NCBI GenBank assembly: GCA_026315105.1
Contig: CM048745.1
Span: 761,834,506-761,898,505, forward strand
Source of the DNA: Locusta migratoria
Taxonomy: Eukaryota; Arthropoda; Insecta; Orthoptera; Acrididae
Length of the DNA stretch: 64,000 bases
Reading direction: 5' to 3'
Part shown: in pieces, positions 35,581 through 45,970 of the stretch
How positions within the stretch are numbered: position 1 is the stretch's first letter
Layout: each line of letters opens with the position of its first letter
Position numbers and translations under genes: made by a program
The notes under the pieces: generated by a model
Database searches by the model: none
What the model saw: the letters and a program-made list of their open reading frames with translations, nothing else
What the model was told of the DNA's origin: nothing

Positions 35581-36082
35581 TGACGGCCGTACGGCTTCTG
35601 AATAACGGTACTCAGTCTCGTGCAGTACATTACTGACATCCTTAGTACAATACACTAGAGAAGTCTAAGCAAAATTTGCGACAAAATCACGATAAACGAA
35701 GTGGCCATATTTGTAGAGCAGATGGAATACTATAGATTCGCTTGCAGCACGAGTCTTCACTTGTTTTTCGTAAAAAAGGTGTTGGTATCTCAGCAAAATA
35801 GGATGACATGTCAAAAGGAAGGAAGAAATGTCAGTCTGCTCACATTACAATATGCAGCGAAGTATGTGTCAAATGGCGACAGTTGTACTTTACGGGAACG
35901 CAGTGCTCTCACAGATTTGACAGAGATTTTTCACATTTTTCAGCAATGCTGCCAGAATGGCTGCCTGTATGGTTGTTGTCTAAACGAAACCCGTTACAGT
36001 AGACAGTCGACATACGATTCCGTAGCTAGCAAGCACGGTACGAGCAAAGCTAGTGCTGCTGTGCAGAAAACAACGCTCGAGC

Positions 36083-36154
36083 GGCCTGTTGGTCTAGGGG
36101 TATGATTCCTGCTTTGGGTGCAGGAGGTCCCGGGTTCAAATCCCGGACAGGCCC
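36083..36154 (+). tRNA. trnP-UGG: tRNA-Pro (UGG), copy 36
   Basis: Consensus; next copy 1,066 bp on. Confidence 0.95.
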
Positions 36155-36574
36155 TACTTTTCGCTCTCGCCGCTTTGGCAGATTTGCTGGTCTCTAAAAG
36201 TATCCCACGGTGAAAACACGATGCTTGTCCGGCGCTGCAACAAAGATGCTGCCAACCGAATGACGTGAAACATGTCTGATGGGACACGTTGCATTTGTTT
36301 ACTTCTTTGTCGACATCATCACCTGCACTGCATGTTCAGCTCACGTCGTTTCCAAAGAGCAGCATGCTCAAAGTACGACTCAGCCTGCCCTCTCGCATTT
36401 GGAAAACGTCTTTTTCGCTATTAACACCAGTAGCGAAAGCACGGACACTGGGAGGATGCCCACTTTTCCGTGGCCTGCTATCGCAATTTGCATTACATGA
36501 TCCTACCTATAAGTTAATATACATAATCTAAAGAATGACTAGAGTCGCAGCAGCGGCAATAAAAGACCAGCGAC

Positions 36575-36646
36575 AGGTTCCACCGAGATTCGAACTCGGA
36601 TCGCTGGATTCAAAGTCCAGAGTGCTAACCATTTCACCATGGAACC
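36575..36646 (-). tRNA. trnQ-UUG: tRNA-Gln (UUG), copy 36, T13 to A
   Basis: Same D-arm change as copy 35, but in a unit with the GAATTC marker and TTACGTGAACG downstream. Confidence 0.92.
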
Positions 36647-37148
36647 TGACGGCCGTACGGCTTCTGAATAACGGTACTCAGTCTCGTGCAGTACATTACT
36701 GACATCCTTAGTACAATACACTAGAGAATTCTAAGCAAAATTTGCGACAAAATCACGATAAACGAAGTGGCCATATTTGTAGAGCAGATGGAATACTATA
36801 GATTCGCTTGCAGCACGAGTCTTCACTTGTTTTTCGTAAAAAAGGTGTTGGTATCTCAGCAAAATAGGATGACATGTCAAAAGGAAGGAAGAAATGTCAG
36901 TCTGCTCACATTACAATATGCAGCGAAGTATGTGTCAAATGGCGACAGTTGTACTTTACGTGAACGCAGTGCTCTCACAGATTTGACAGAGATTTTTCAC
37001 ATTTTTCAGCAATGCTGCCAGAATGGCTGCCTGTATGGTTGTTGTCTAAACGAAACCCGTTACAGTAGACAGTCGACATACGATTCCGTAGCTAGCAAGC
37101 ACGGTACGAGCAAAGCTAGTGCTGCTGTGCAGAAAACAACGCTCGAGC

Positions 37149-37220
37149 GGCCTGTTGGTCTAGGGGTATGATTCCTGCTTTGGGTGCAGGAGGTCCCGGG
37201 TTCAAATCCCGGACAGGCCC
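37149..37220 (+). tRNA. trnP-UGG: tRNA-Pro (UGG), copy 37
   Basis: Consensus; next copy 1,065 bp on. Confidence 0.95.
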
Positions 37221-37640
37221 TACTTTTCGCTCTCGCCGCTTTGGCAGATTTGCTGGTCTCTAAAAGTATCCCACGGTGAAAACACGATGCTTGTCCGGCG
37301 CTGCAACAAAGATGCTGCCAACCGAATGACGTGAAACATGTCTGATGGGACACGTTGCATTTGTTTACTTCTTTGTCGACATCATCACCTGCACTGCATG
37401 TTCAGCTCACGTCGTTTCCAAAGAGCAGCATGCTCAAAGTACGACTCAGCCTGCCCTCTCGCATTTGGAAAACGTCTTTTTCGCTATTAACACCAGTAGC
37501 GAAAGCACGGACACTGGGAGGATGCCCACTTTTCCGTGGCCTGCTATCGCAATTTGCATTACATGATCCTACCTATAAGTTAATATACATAATCTAAAGA
37601 ATGACTAGAGTCGCAGCAGCGGCAATAAAAGACCAGCGAC

Positions 37641-37712
37641 AGGTTCCACCGAGATTCGAACTCGGATCGCTGGATTCAAAGTCCAGAGTGCTAACCATTA
37701 CACCATGGAACC
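37641..37712 (-). tRNA. trnQ-UUG: tRNA-Gln (UUG), copy 37
   Basis: Consensus with TTTT terminator. Confidence 0.95.
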
Positions 37713-38213
37713 TGACGGCCGTACGGCTTCTGAATAACGGTACTCAGTCTCGTGCAGTACATTACTGACATCCTTAGTACAATACACTAGAGAATTCTAA
37801 GCAAAATTTGCGACAAAATCACGATAAACGAAGTGGCCATATTTGTAGAGCAGATGGAATACTATAGATTCGCTTGCAGCACGAGTCTTCACTTGTTTTT
37901 CGTAAAAAGGTGTTGGTATCTCAGCAAAATAGGATGACATGTCAAAAGGAAGGAAGAAATGTCAGTCTGCTCACATTACAATATGCAGCGAAGTATGTGT
38001 CAAATGGCGACAGTTGTACTTTACGGGAACGCAGTGCTCTCACAGATTTGACAGAGATTTTTCACATTTTTCAGCAATGCTGCCAGAATGGCTGCCTGTA
38101 TGGTTGTTGTCTAAACGAAACCCGTTACAGTAGACAGTCGACATACGATTCCGTAGCTAGCAAGCACGGTACGAGCAAAGCTAGTGCTGCTGTGCAGAAA
38201 ACAACGCTCGAGC

Positions 38214-38285
38214 GGCCTGTTGGTCTAGGGGTATGATTCCTGCTTTGGGTGCAGGAGGTCCCGGGTTCAAATCCCGGACAGGCCC
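38214..38285 (+). tRNA. trnP-UGG: tRNA-Pro (UGG), copy 38
   Basis: Consensus; next copy 1,066 bp on. Confidence 0.95.
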
Positions 38286-38705
38286 TACTTTTCGCTCTCG
38301 CCGCTTTGGCAGATTTGCTGGTCTCTAAAAGTATCCCACGGTGAAAACACGATGCTTGTCCGGCGCTGCAACAAAGATGCTGCCAACCGAATGACGTGAA
38401 ACATGTCTGATGGGACACGTTGCATTTGTTTACTTCTTTGTCGACATCATCACCTGCACTGCATGTTCAGCTCACGTCGTTTCCAAAGAGCAGCATGCTC
38501 AAAGTACGACTCAGCCTGCCCTCTCGCATTTGGAAAACGTCTTTTTCGCTATTAACACCAGTAGCGAAAGCACGGACACTGGGAGGATGCCCACTTTTCC
38601 GTGGCCTGCTATCGCAATTTGCATTACATGATCCTACCTATAAGTTAATATACATAATCTAAAGAATGACTAGAGTCGCAGCAGCGGCAATAAAAGACCA
38701 GCGAC

Positions 38706-38777
38706 AGGTTCCACCGAGATTCGAACTCGGATCGCTGGATTCAAAGTCCAGAGTGCTAACCATTTCACCATGGAACC
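38706..38777 (-). tRNA. trnQ-UUG: tRNA-Gln (UUG), copy 38, T13 to A
   Basis: Same D-arm change as copy 35, also with the GAAGTC marker of that unit. Confidence 0.92.
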
Positions 38778-39279
38778 TGACGGCCGTACGGCTTCTGAAT
38801 AACGGTACTCAGTCTCGTGCAGTACATTACTGACATCCTTAGTACAATACACTAGAGAAGTCTAAGCAAAATTTGCGACAAAATCACGATAAACGAAGTG
38901 GCCATATTTGTAGAGCAGATGGAATACTATAGATTCGCTTGCAGCACGAGTCTTCACTTGTTTTTCGTAAAAAAGGTGTTGGTATCTCAGCAAAATAGGA
39001 TGACATGTCAAAAGGAAGGAAGAAATGTCAGTCTGCTCACATTACAATATGCAGCGAAGTATGTGTCAAATGGCGACAGTTGTACTTTACGGGAACGCAG
39101 TGCTCTCACAGATTTGACAGAGATTTTTCACATTTTTCAGCAATGCTGCCAGAATGGCTGCCTGTATGGTTGTTGTCTAAACGAAACCCGTTACAGTAGA
39201 CAGTCGACATACGATTCCGTAGCTAGCAAGCACGGTACGAGCAAAGCTAGTGCTGCTGTGCAGAAAACAACGCTCGAGC

Positions 39280-39351
39280 GGCCTGTTGGTCTAGGGGTAT
39301 GATTCCTGCTTTGGGTGCAGGAGGTCCCGGGTTCAAATCCCGGACAGGCCC
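39280..39351 (+). tRNA. trnP-UGG: tRNA-Pro (UGG), copy 39
   Basis: Consensus; last intact tRNA-Pro before the retrotransposon. Confidence 0.95.
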
Positions 39352-39771
39352 TACTTTTCGCTCTCGCCGCTTTGGCAGATTTGCTGGTCTCTAAAAGTAT
39401 CCCACGGTGAAAACACGATGCTTGTCCGGCGCTGCAACAAAGATGCTGCCAACCGAATGACGTGAAACATGTCTGATGGGACACGTTGCATTTGTTTACT
39501 TCTTTGTCGACATCATCACCTGCACTGCATGTTCAGCTCACGTCGTTTCCAAAGAGCAGCATGCTCAAAGTACGACTCAGCCTGCCCTCTCGCATTTGGA
39601 AAACGTCTTTTTCGCTATTAACACCAGTAGCGAAAGCACGGACACTGGGAGGATGCCCACTTTTCCGTGGCCTGCTATCGCAATTTGCATTACATGATCC
39701 TACCTATAAGTTAATATACATAATCTAAAGAATGACTAGAGTCGCAGCAGCGGCAATAAAAGACCAGCGAC

Positions 39772-39843
39772 AGGTTCCACCGAGATTCGAACTCGGATCG
39801 CTGGATTCAAAGTCCAGAGTGCTAACCATTACACCATGGAACC
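39772..39843 (-). tRNA. trnQ-UUG: tRNA-Gln (UUG), copy 39
   Basis: Consensus with TTTT terminator. Confidence 0.95.
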
Positions 39844-40345
39844 TGACGGCCGTACGGCTTCTGAATAACGGTACTCAGTCTCGTGCAGTACATTACTGAC
39901 ATCCTTAGTACAATACACTAGAGAATTCTAAGCAAAATTTGCGACAAAATCACGATAAACGAAGTGGCCATATTTGTAGAGCAGATGGAATACTATAGAT
40001 TCGCTTGCAGCACGAGTCTTCACTTGTTTTTCGTAAAAAAGGTGTTGGTATCTCAGCAAAATAGGATGACATGTCAAAAGGAAGGAAGAAATGTCAGTCT
40101 GCTCACATTACAATATGCAGCGAAGTATGTGTCAAATGGCGACAGTTGTACTTTACGGGAACGCAGTGCTCTCACAGATTTGACAGAGATTTTTCACATT
40201 TTTCAGCAATGCTGCCAGAATGGCTGCCTGTATGGTTGTTGTCTAAACGAAACCCGTTACAGTAGACAGTCGACATACGATTCCGTAGCTAGCAAGCACG
40301 GTACGAGCAAAGCTAGTGCTGCTGTGCAGAAAACAACGCTCGAGC

Positions 40346-40357
40346 GGCCTGTTGGTC
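40346..40357 (+). pseudogene. tRNA-Pro copy 40, 5' fragment (12 nt)
   Basis: GGCCTGTTGGTC, tRNA positions 1-12, still with the array's own upstream flank including CGCTCGAGCG. The sequence then changes abruptly to the retrotransposon. The matching 3' fragment is at 46301-46358. Confidence 0.95.
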
Positions 40358-40574
40358 ATTCGCCGTCTAGCTGCCGTCGAGTGAAGACCTGCCTGCTAGT
40401 GCTGCGCGTAACTTAGCTTCTCGTTGTGTTTGTTTACGTTCAGTGAATTGTTATTTCTGTGAGTGTTTACATCTGAAAATTGTGGAAGTGCGTCTCTACG
40501 CTTTCCGTACGTCCACGTTTCGCCTATTGGCGGGATTTTGGTTTAGACCGAAATCTATACGCTGCTGAAACGTC
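40358..40574 (+). other. 5' UTR of the retrotransposon
   Basis: 217 bp from the tRNA junction to the ORF1 start. It should hold the internal promoter such elements need, but I see no TATA box. A TTCAGTGA at 40439-40446 resembles an arthropod initiator, yet it lies 84 bp inside the element, so I give it little weight. The element starts ATTCGCCGTC; whether its first base belongs to it or was added at integration cannot be told from one copy. Confidence 0.7.
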
Positions 40575-42005
40575 ATGGCTGATTCCCTGAGGAAGAACAC
40601 ACTGATCTTCTCGTTCCAGAAAGAAACCCGTCATGTTCAACCAACTGCACTGGAAATCCTGGATTGGCTGTATGAGGTAATGGGCATTGATAATGATCTT
40701 GCACATACCACTCAGTTAGATGCTGATGAATACTGTCTTTATATTAAGTTTTTTAGTTCTGGAACTATTGATAAAATTTTGGGAAAGTGGGGTAGCTCTG
40801 TTGAGTTTGAGCATAGAGATGGTTCCAAAAGCAAAGTTTCAATTAGAAAAGCTGATACCAAGTATATTAAAGTTAGAGTTTTAAATTTACCGATAGAAAT
40901 GGATAACATTTTAATTAAGGAGGCACTTTCCAAGTATGGTGACGTGCTGTCGATAGAAAATGAAAGGTGGTCAAAACATTACAAACTACAGTGTTATAAT
41001 GGTATACGTGCTGTAGAAATGGATGTCAAGACTAATATTCCATCATATATGACAGTCCACGGATATAAAGCACACATTGTGTATTCAGGACAAGAACCAA
41101 CTTGTCAGATATGTAATGAATCTGGTCATTTTAGGTTAGAGTGTCCACGCCGGTTCACTGTACTTAAAAGTAATTACGTAAAGCGGCAACGGCTCACCCT
41201 TGGTGAGGTGATGCCCCCTACTGTGCCACCCTCCTCTGTTCCTGACGTAACGGAAAGTAACACCGATAAGACCATAGTTGATGATAAGGAATTTCCACCC
41301 TTGAAGACACCTGCAAATTATAGTCAATCAGTCCGAGAAAATGACCAGCAACCAAAAAAAAGACCGCTAGAAACAACGGAAGATCGATCTGATGATGATT
41401 CCTCTTGCACTCTTCCCGTTCGAAAACAAAAGCAGTGCGAAGCGGGAGAAGAAGATCTTACAGCAAACACTGCTATGAAAGTGGAAACTGCAGTGAAAGA
41501 GTCCATGGCAATGGATGAGGAAGGAAAGGGTGCTGCAGTAGACGGACCTGTCACGATTCTGCCTGGGGCGGAGGAGAAGGAAGTAAACTCCGACGAGCCG
41601 GCAGAAGTAGAGGAAACAGAGCAAGCAGGAAAACAGCAAGAAGACGCCGCGGCCGCGGTGACAGCCGCCGCGCGTGAGCGCGAACAGCAGGGCGGCAGTG
41701 GCCGCCAGGCCCCGCCTGAGCGTCCCTCGCAACCGGCGGACGTAAACAAGGAAACTGAGAAGGAGGTGCCGGCGACTCAGGAAGGCCACCGCCGCCGAGT
41801 AAAGCCGCAACCGAACCTGAAAGTCACTCGAAATCAAGGCAAACAACAACCCACCAGGAGCGGTCAGAAGCCGCGTAATATAAAATATGAAATTGTCACT
41901 GCAGATTCATCCCCAGAACACGCAAAAAATGACTCTCTACCAGATACCCCACATAGTAATCAAACAGACGAATCCCAAGAATCGGTGTCTAGAGGAAAAA
42001 CTTAG
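40575..42005 (+). CDS. Retrotransposon ORF1 protein (RRM-like region, CCHC zinc knuckle)
   Basis: 476 aa. This is the nucleic-acid-binding ORF1 protein expected to coat the element RNA and form the RNP with the ORF2 product. Residues about 97-165 resemble an RRM-type fold (IKVRVLNLP, then KYGDVLSIENE). One zinc knuckle follows, C177-C180-H185-C190 (C-x2-C-x4-H-x4-C), just after GQEPT. Residues about 215-476 are low-complexity and charged, rich in Glu, Gln, Lys and Ala, likely disordered; the DNA at about 41640-41830 is markedly GC-rich, unlike AT-rich ORF2. The start is the first ATG after a 217-bp leader. The frame is fully open. ORF2 begins 221 bp downstream in another frame. Confidence 0.92.
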   Translation: MADSLRKNTLIFSFQKETRHVQPTALEILDWLYEVMGIDNDLAHTTQLDADEYCLYIKFFSSGTIDKILGKWGSSVEFEHRDGSKSKVSIRKADTKYIKVRVLNLPIEMDNILIKEALSKYGDVLSIENERWSKHYKLQCYNGIRAVEMDVKTNIPSYMTVHGYKAHIVYSGQEPTCQICNESGHFRLECPRRFTVLKSNYVKRQRLTLGEVMPPTVPPSSVPDVTESNTDKTIVDDKEFPPLKTPANYSQSVRENDQQPKKRPLETTEDRSDDDSSCTLPVRKQKQCEAGEEDLTANTAMKVETAVKESMAMDEEGKGAAVDGPVTILPGAEEKEVNSDEPAEVEETEQAGKQQEDAAAAVTAAAREREQQGGSGRQAPPERPSQPADVNKETEKEVPATQEGHRRRVKPQPNLKVTRNQGKQQPTRSGQKPRNIKYEIVTADSSPEHAKNDSLPDTPHSNQTDESQESVSRGKT

Positions 42006-42226
42006 CATGCATTTCAAACGGTGTGCTTATAATAATGACATGTTTTGTTATTTTCTGTTTCATTTTGCTTGCAAATTTTCAGGTGTTTCATATCAATCAA
42101 GCTTTTCGATATAAATTTTATACATTCAAGTAACTTCAGATTGGTATTTGTTTTAAACAGTGTAATCTTTGTTGCAATATTTAATTTAAGGTAATATAAA
42201 GTTGCATATCTTTTGCTAACCTAATC
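42006..42226 (+). other. ORF1-ORF2 intergenic region
   Basis: 221 bp, strongly AT-rich, with stops in the ORF1 frame. ORF2 lies in a different frame and does not overlap ORF1, so its translation probably depends on reinitiation or unconventional initiation, as in L1. I see no second gene; a 75-codon frame here overlaps ORF1 and looks like chance. Confidence 0.7.
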
Positions 42227-45200
42227 ATGCAAGCTTACACTGTAGCTACTATTAATATAAATAAGATCCAATCAGACACGAAGATTGCTGCTCTGAAGGA
42301 CTTTTTATATCAATCTTCTACAGACATAGCTCTCTTACAAGAAGTAGCAATAACAAATCTTAAAATAGTGGGTTATGTGGAGATCTTGAATGTATCACTT
42401 GAAACCAATGTGGGGACAGCAATTTTGGTTAAAGAAGGCATTCCAGTTACAAATATAGAAATGTTAGAATCTGGTCGAGGGATTGGTATCCAGGTACTAG
42501 GTGTCACCCTCATCAATCTGTACGCCCCTTCAGGCACTTCCAATAGGGCAGAGAGAGCAGCCTTTTTTAAAGAGGAAGTTATTTATTTACTAAGGAAAAA
42601 TCCACAAGATGTTATATTTGGAGGCGATTTCAATTGTGTGCTGAACAAGAAAGATCAGACCCCCAATTTTAATGGTTGTCATGAATTAAAACAGCTAATT
42701 ACTCATTTAAGACTAAAAGATACCTGGGAAGTTAAACATTCCACGTATGTTGAGTTTACTTACGTGACTTCACAATCCCGTAGTCGGATTGACAGGATTT
42801 ATGTCTCACATACCCTGGAATCATCTTTAATTAAAGTCGAAACCATCCCGGTATATTTTTCTGACCACAGCACCATGCTTGCTACTATAAATTTAAACAA
42901 ACAACCGACTCATCGTTACAAAGGTCAATGGAACCTGAATATTTCAGTTTTGAGAGACGATGGAATTGACGACTGTGTAAAGGAAGCATGGGAAATGTGC
43001 CTGCGTTCGATCAATAGATATACGTCAGTGACTGAATGGTGGTGTCTCAAAGCAAAACCGAAATTGAGAAAAGTTATTATTCAGTACAGTACACAACGAT
43101 CACGCGATTTAAAAAACTCCATAGAATTTTATTACGCAGTCCTGCGGAATTTATATGATCTCGCCAATACCTCCACGATCCGACTAGGAGATATCAAAAA
43201 AATTAAGGCGAAATTACTCAAAATAAAGAGTCAGCAAATGGAAGGTCTGCAAGTGAAATCCAAGGTCAAATCTATATCGCAGGAAGAAACAACCTCTCTT
43301 TACCATCTTTTGCGACACGCCAAGAATAGACGGCGTACTTTCATTGACGAACTACAAACTGTTAATGGTGCGACTCTCAAGCTTCAGAAGGATATCGTTG
43401 CAGAGATCAACAAGTATTACAAGGAACTGTACTCGGAAGGTCGGATAGATGAAGACGCCCTCACAAACTATCTTGATATTGTAGACACACGGATATCTAG
43501 AGAAGAAAACGAAGAACTTGTAACCGAAATTGATGAAGAAGAAATCCATCAAATACTATGCCATTCTCCTTTAAAAAAATCACCTGGGCCGGATGGATTA
43601 CCAGTCGAATTTTATATCCGTTTTTGGCCGATTATCGGTCGTAAGTTCACGCAGGTGATAAATGAAATACTTCAAGGAAAACCGATACCCTCAGAATTTA
43701 AAGACAGTACAATAGTACTAATTCCCAAGAATAATGCAAAGAAACACCTAAATAACTTTCGTCCTATCTCCCTGCTCAACTCAGACTACAAAATAGTTTC
43801 TCGACTATTAAAAAATAGAGTTTCACATCTAACTAAGAAATTTATCAGCCAACATCAGTCGTGTGTACAGGGCAGAACGATATTTAATACCATAGCGGAA
43901 TACCGAGACATCATAGCCGTCACCTCCGTCACCAGTATTAAATGTGCACTCCTTTTCATCGATTTCCATAAAGCTTTCGACAGAGTAGATCACAGATACC
44001 TTTTTAAAACCATGGAAAAAATGGGTTTCCAAGAAAGAAGTCTAGCAGTCATTAAGAACATTGCCACAGGAATCAGTGCAAAAATATCGGTTAATGGTCA
44101 GAGGACGGAACCAATACACATAAGAAGAGGCGTTCCACAAGGTAGTCCGCTCTCTATGCTTCTGTTTGTGCTTTCCTTGGAACCCTTCCTACTACATGTA
44201 CATAACCGACTAACAGGACTAACTCTGTCAGGACAGCGGACTGTCATACGAGCATATGCTGATGATGTCGGGGTGGTGGTGAGGAATCATGATGACGTTT
44301 CGAACTTAGAAGTACTTATTAAAAAGTACTGTCTAGTCTCGGGCGCAGCAACAAATGAAAACAAAAGTAAACTGTTAAATCTGCGAGGGTTTAATCAAAT
44401 TACTCTCGCCTGGGCAGGATCCGTTAGTCAGTGTAAAACGCTGGGAATTACTCTTAATCCATGTACAATAAAGATGGCAGCAATTAACTGGAGAAACACT
44501 TCTGGAGAAATACAAGGAGCCGCAAGAGAATACCTTTACCGAAATCTCAACCAAGTGTTAAGAGTAAGGCTAATAAACGACTGTATACTCTCAAAAGCCT
44601 ACTACACTGCGCAGTTATTCCCACTTCCCAAAATGATTGCTAAAAATATTATGTCAACCGTCACGAATTACTTATGGAGAGGAGAAGTGTTTAGAGTGGA
44701 TGCACGGACAGCAACACTTGACCCAAAGAATGGAGGTTTAGGTCTGGTGGATATAAAGAACAAGTCCTCCGCACTCTACATCAAGCGGACTGCCGCCATT
44801 ATCAAGGAAACCCCACAGAGCATCACTGCAAAGCTATTCCAGGTTGTCAGGCCAGCCAGTCTTACAGCACCTGTCGATGTTCAAAAAATAAATCGTCAGC
44901 TTCTTCACATAAGGACGTACTACGTCGAAAGGAGTTATCTCTGTACCGCCATAAACAATTCGACGGAAATAACAGCACGTGACATAATGGTCTACAGAAA
45001 AGAAACTGAAGGGAAAAACAAAATAGAGAAAAAATTTCCGCAATTCAATTGGAACATTATATGGAGCAACATCAGAATGAGTGGTATGTCATCCGATGTA
45101 GTAACAGCGTGGTACAAAGCAGTTAACGATATCGTCAGCACGAACGAAAGATTGTATGCAATCAGAATTAGCGAGACGGACTTATGCTCTACATGTCATC

Positions 45201-45547
45201 TCATAGACACATTACTACACAGGTTTACTTGTGCTGGCAATATGCAAAACTTCAATTGGATAAGGGAACAGTTGGCTTTTCTGACAAGATCTTCAACAGA
45301 AAACTTTACACCAATGACGATTCTTAGACCGGACACGAAGTACTTTCCCAGGACAAAAAATAATTCCGTCCATTGGTTATTGGGACAGTATGTCAGCTAT
45401 GTTGTAAATGGTTTGGGTACTACAGATACCGTAGACTTTCTCCTTTTTATGAAATGTGCACTGTATCAAAGACTCCAGTATAAAGATCATAAAAACAAAT
45501 ATGGAAACATGTTGAAGATTATTTTTGAGCGGCTGGGTATAGGATAA
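42227..45547 (+). CDS. Retrotransposon ORF2 protein (AP endonuclease, reverse transcriptase)
   Basis: 1,106 aa. The protein nicks the target and copies element RNA from the nick. Residues 1-222 form an exonuclease-endonuclease-phosphatase domain with the expected residues: Asn10/Asn12, E39 (ALLQE), Y99 (NLYAP), D134 and N136 (GGDFN), D189 (SRIDRIY) and D213-H214 (SDH). The reverse transcriptase spans about 430-760: SPGPDGLP (452-459), NFRPISLLN (510-518), motif A FIDFHKAFD with D579, motif B RRGVPQGSPLS (633-643), motif C YADD (677-680). A C-terminal C987-C990-H998-C1002 motif (C-x2-C-x7-H-x3-C) follows. No RNase H domain. No frameshift or stop, and all catalytic residues present, so it may be active. 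Confidence 0.95.
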   Translation: MQAYTVATININKIQSDTKIAALKDFLYQSSTDIALLQEVAITNLKIVGYVEILNVSLETNVGTAILVKEGIPVTNIEMLESGRGIGIQVLGVTLINLYAPSGTSNRAERAAFFKEEVIYLLRKNPQDVIFGGDFNCVLNKKDQTPNFNGCHELKQLITHLRLKDTWEVKHSTYVEFTYVTSQSRSRIDRIYVSHTLESSLIKVETIPVYFSDHSTMLATINLNKQPTHRYKGQWNLNISVLRDDGIDDCVKEAWEMCLRSINRYTSVTEWWCLKAKPKLRKVIIQYSTQRSRDLKNSIEFYYAVLRNLYDLANTSTIRLGDIKKIKAKLLKIKSQQMEGLQVKSKVKSISQEETTSLYHLLRHAKNRRRTFIDELQTVNGATLKLQKDIVAEINKYYKELYSEGRIDEDALTNYLDIVDTRISREENEELVTEIDEEEIHQILCHSPLKKSPGPDGLPVEFYIRFWPIIGRKFTQVINEILQGKPIPSEFKDSTIVLIPKNNAKKHLNNFRPISLLNSDYKIVSRLLKNRVSHLTKKFISQHQSCVQGRTIFNTIAEYRDIIAVTSVTSIKCALLFIDFHKAFDRVDHRYLFKTMEKMGFQERSLAVIKNIATGISAKISVNGQRTEPIHIRRGVPQGSPLSMLLFVLSLEPFLLHVHNRLTGLTLSGQRTVIRAYADDVGVVVRNHDDVSNLEVLIKKYCLVSGAATNENKSKLLNLRGFNQITLAWAGSVSQCKTLGITLNPCTIKMAAINWRNTSGEIQGAAREYLYRNLNQVLRVRLINDCILSKAYYTAQLFPLPKMIAKNIMSTVTNYLWRGEVFRVDARTATLDPKNGGLGLVDIKNKSSALYIKRTAAIIKETPQSITAKLFQVVRPASLTAPVDVQKINRQLLHIRTYYVERSYLCTAINNSTEITARDIMVYRKETEGKNKIEKKFPQFNWNIIWSNIRMSGMSSDVVTAWYKAVNDIVSTNERLYAIRISETDLCSTCHLIDTLLHRFTCAGNMQNFNWIREQLAFLTRSSTENFTPMTILRPDTKYFPRTKNNSVHWLLGQYVSYVVNGLGTTDTVDFLLFMKCALYQRLQYKDHKNKYGNMLKIIFERLGIG

Positions 45548-45916
45548 AACTACAAAGGAATAACGATTGGTACGTATTAAACAAAACGTATAACTAATAA
45601 AAAATCACAGATAGAAAAGCAATGAAAAAAAAACAGAGATAAAATTCAGAAAAATTTAATGCATGAACTAAATAGAGTACATACGAGAAGAAATGAAGCC
45701 ACTAGACCCAAGAGAAGAAGAATATAAAAAAAAAGAAACATTAAGAAAAAAAAGGGACAAGAAAGAAAAGATCCCTTGGGGGTAATATTTAGTTATCGGA
45801 TAAGGTCACAAGTGGCGGTGGCATTAGATTTTTTTTTCTTTTTAGGTTAGTTGTTTAGTTTTTGGGAATTTACTTGTTAGGCGCCAACGCCTGAAGAGGG
45901 TGAGATTAGGGAAAGC

Positions 45917-45919
<3 letters not shown>
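45548..45919 (+). other. 3' UTR of the retrotransposon
   Basis: 372 bp, purine-rich and A-rich for the first 230 bp, then with T-runs. AATAAA at about 45597 is more than 300 bp before the poly(A), too far to specify it; no canonical signal lies near the end. A hairpin near the 3' end is listed separately. I see no gene. Confidence 0.75.
45877..45894 (+). other. 3'-terminal hairpin of the retrotransposon
   Basis: TTAGGCG-CCAA-CGCCTGA forms a 7-bp stem (one G-U pair) with a 4-base loop, 26 bases before the poly(A). Several LINE families use a 3' stem-loop for recognition of their RNA by the reverse transcriptase. This role here is inference from position only. Confidence 0.45.

Positions 45920-45967
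<48 letters not shown>
45920..45967 (+). repeat. First poly(A) tract, element tail
   Basis: 48 uninterrupted A. It ends directly against GGGTATG of a tRNA-Pro(CGG) 3' fragment, so it probably marks the element's end at its previous (donor) location. Confidence 0.9.

Positions 45968-45970
<3 letters not shown>

Larger units (their letters stand above)
32886..39279. repeat. Three-unit higher-order repeat, units 33-35 and 36-38
   Basis: Period 3,197 bp. Units 33 and 36 share TTACGTGAACG; units 35 and 38 share both tRNA-Gln T13A and GAAGTC. Unit 36 also carries T13A, so conversion or a shifted exchange affected the boundary. Confidence 0.7.
1..40357. repeat. Tandem tRNA-Pro/tRNA-Gln array, left block (copies 1-39 and the start of 40)
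   Basis: Head-to-tail copies of a unit of 1,065 or 1,066 bp. The one-base difference is a run of 5 or 6 A in the stretch that follows TTTTTCGT. Every unit has tRNA-Pro(UGG) on + and, except in two shortened units, tRNA-Gln on -. Copies differ by only a few substitutions. Exceptional spacings are 1,057 bp (before copies 2 and 11, from a 9-bp deletion) and 381 bp (copies 26 to 27 and 29 to 30, from a large deletion). The first unit is cut by the window start. Confidence 0.98.
40358..45967 (+). mobile_element. Full-length Tx1/L1-like non-LTR retrotransposon
   Basis: About 5.6 kb with two non-overlapping frames, ORF1 476 aa and ORF2 1,106 aa, an AP-type endonuclease, no RNase H domain and a poly(A) tail. 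RT motif wording (NFRPISLLN, RRGVPQGSPLS, AYADDVG), the two-ORF plan and the C-terminal Cys/His motif fit the Tx1 branch near L1. As I recall, Tx1 and R1 are the AP-endonuclease clades known for site-specific elements, which agrees with its place in a tRNA gene. Clade assignment is by eye, not by phylogeny. Confidence 0.88.

Noticed and set aside
35473..35655. Minus-strand frame of 60 codons in units 35, 36 and 38
   Set aside because: It is opened by the single T13A change in tRNA-Gln and overlaps that tRNA on the same strand.
40439..40446. Initiator-like TTCAGTGA as the element's promoter start
   Set aside because: It lies 84 bp inside the element; a promoter that starts there would lose the 5' end at each round of copying.
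41324..41849. Antisense frames of 141 and 160 codons within ORF1
   Set aside because: They lie opposite the low-complexity GC-rich part of ORF1, which lacks stops by composition; no domain seen.
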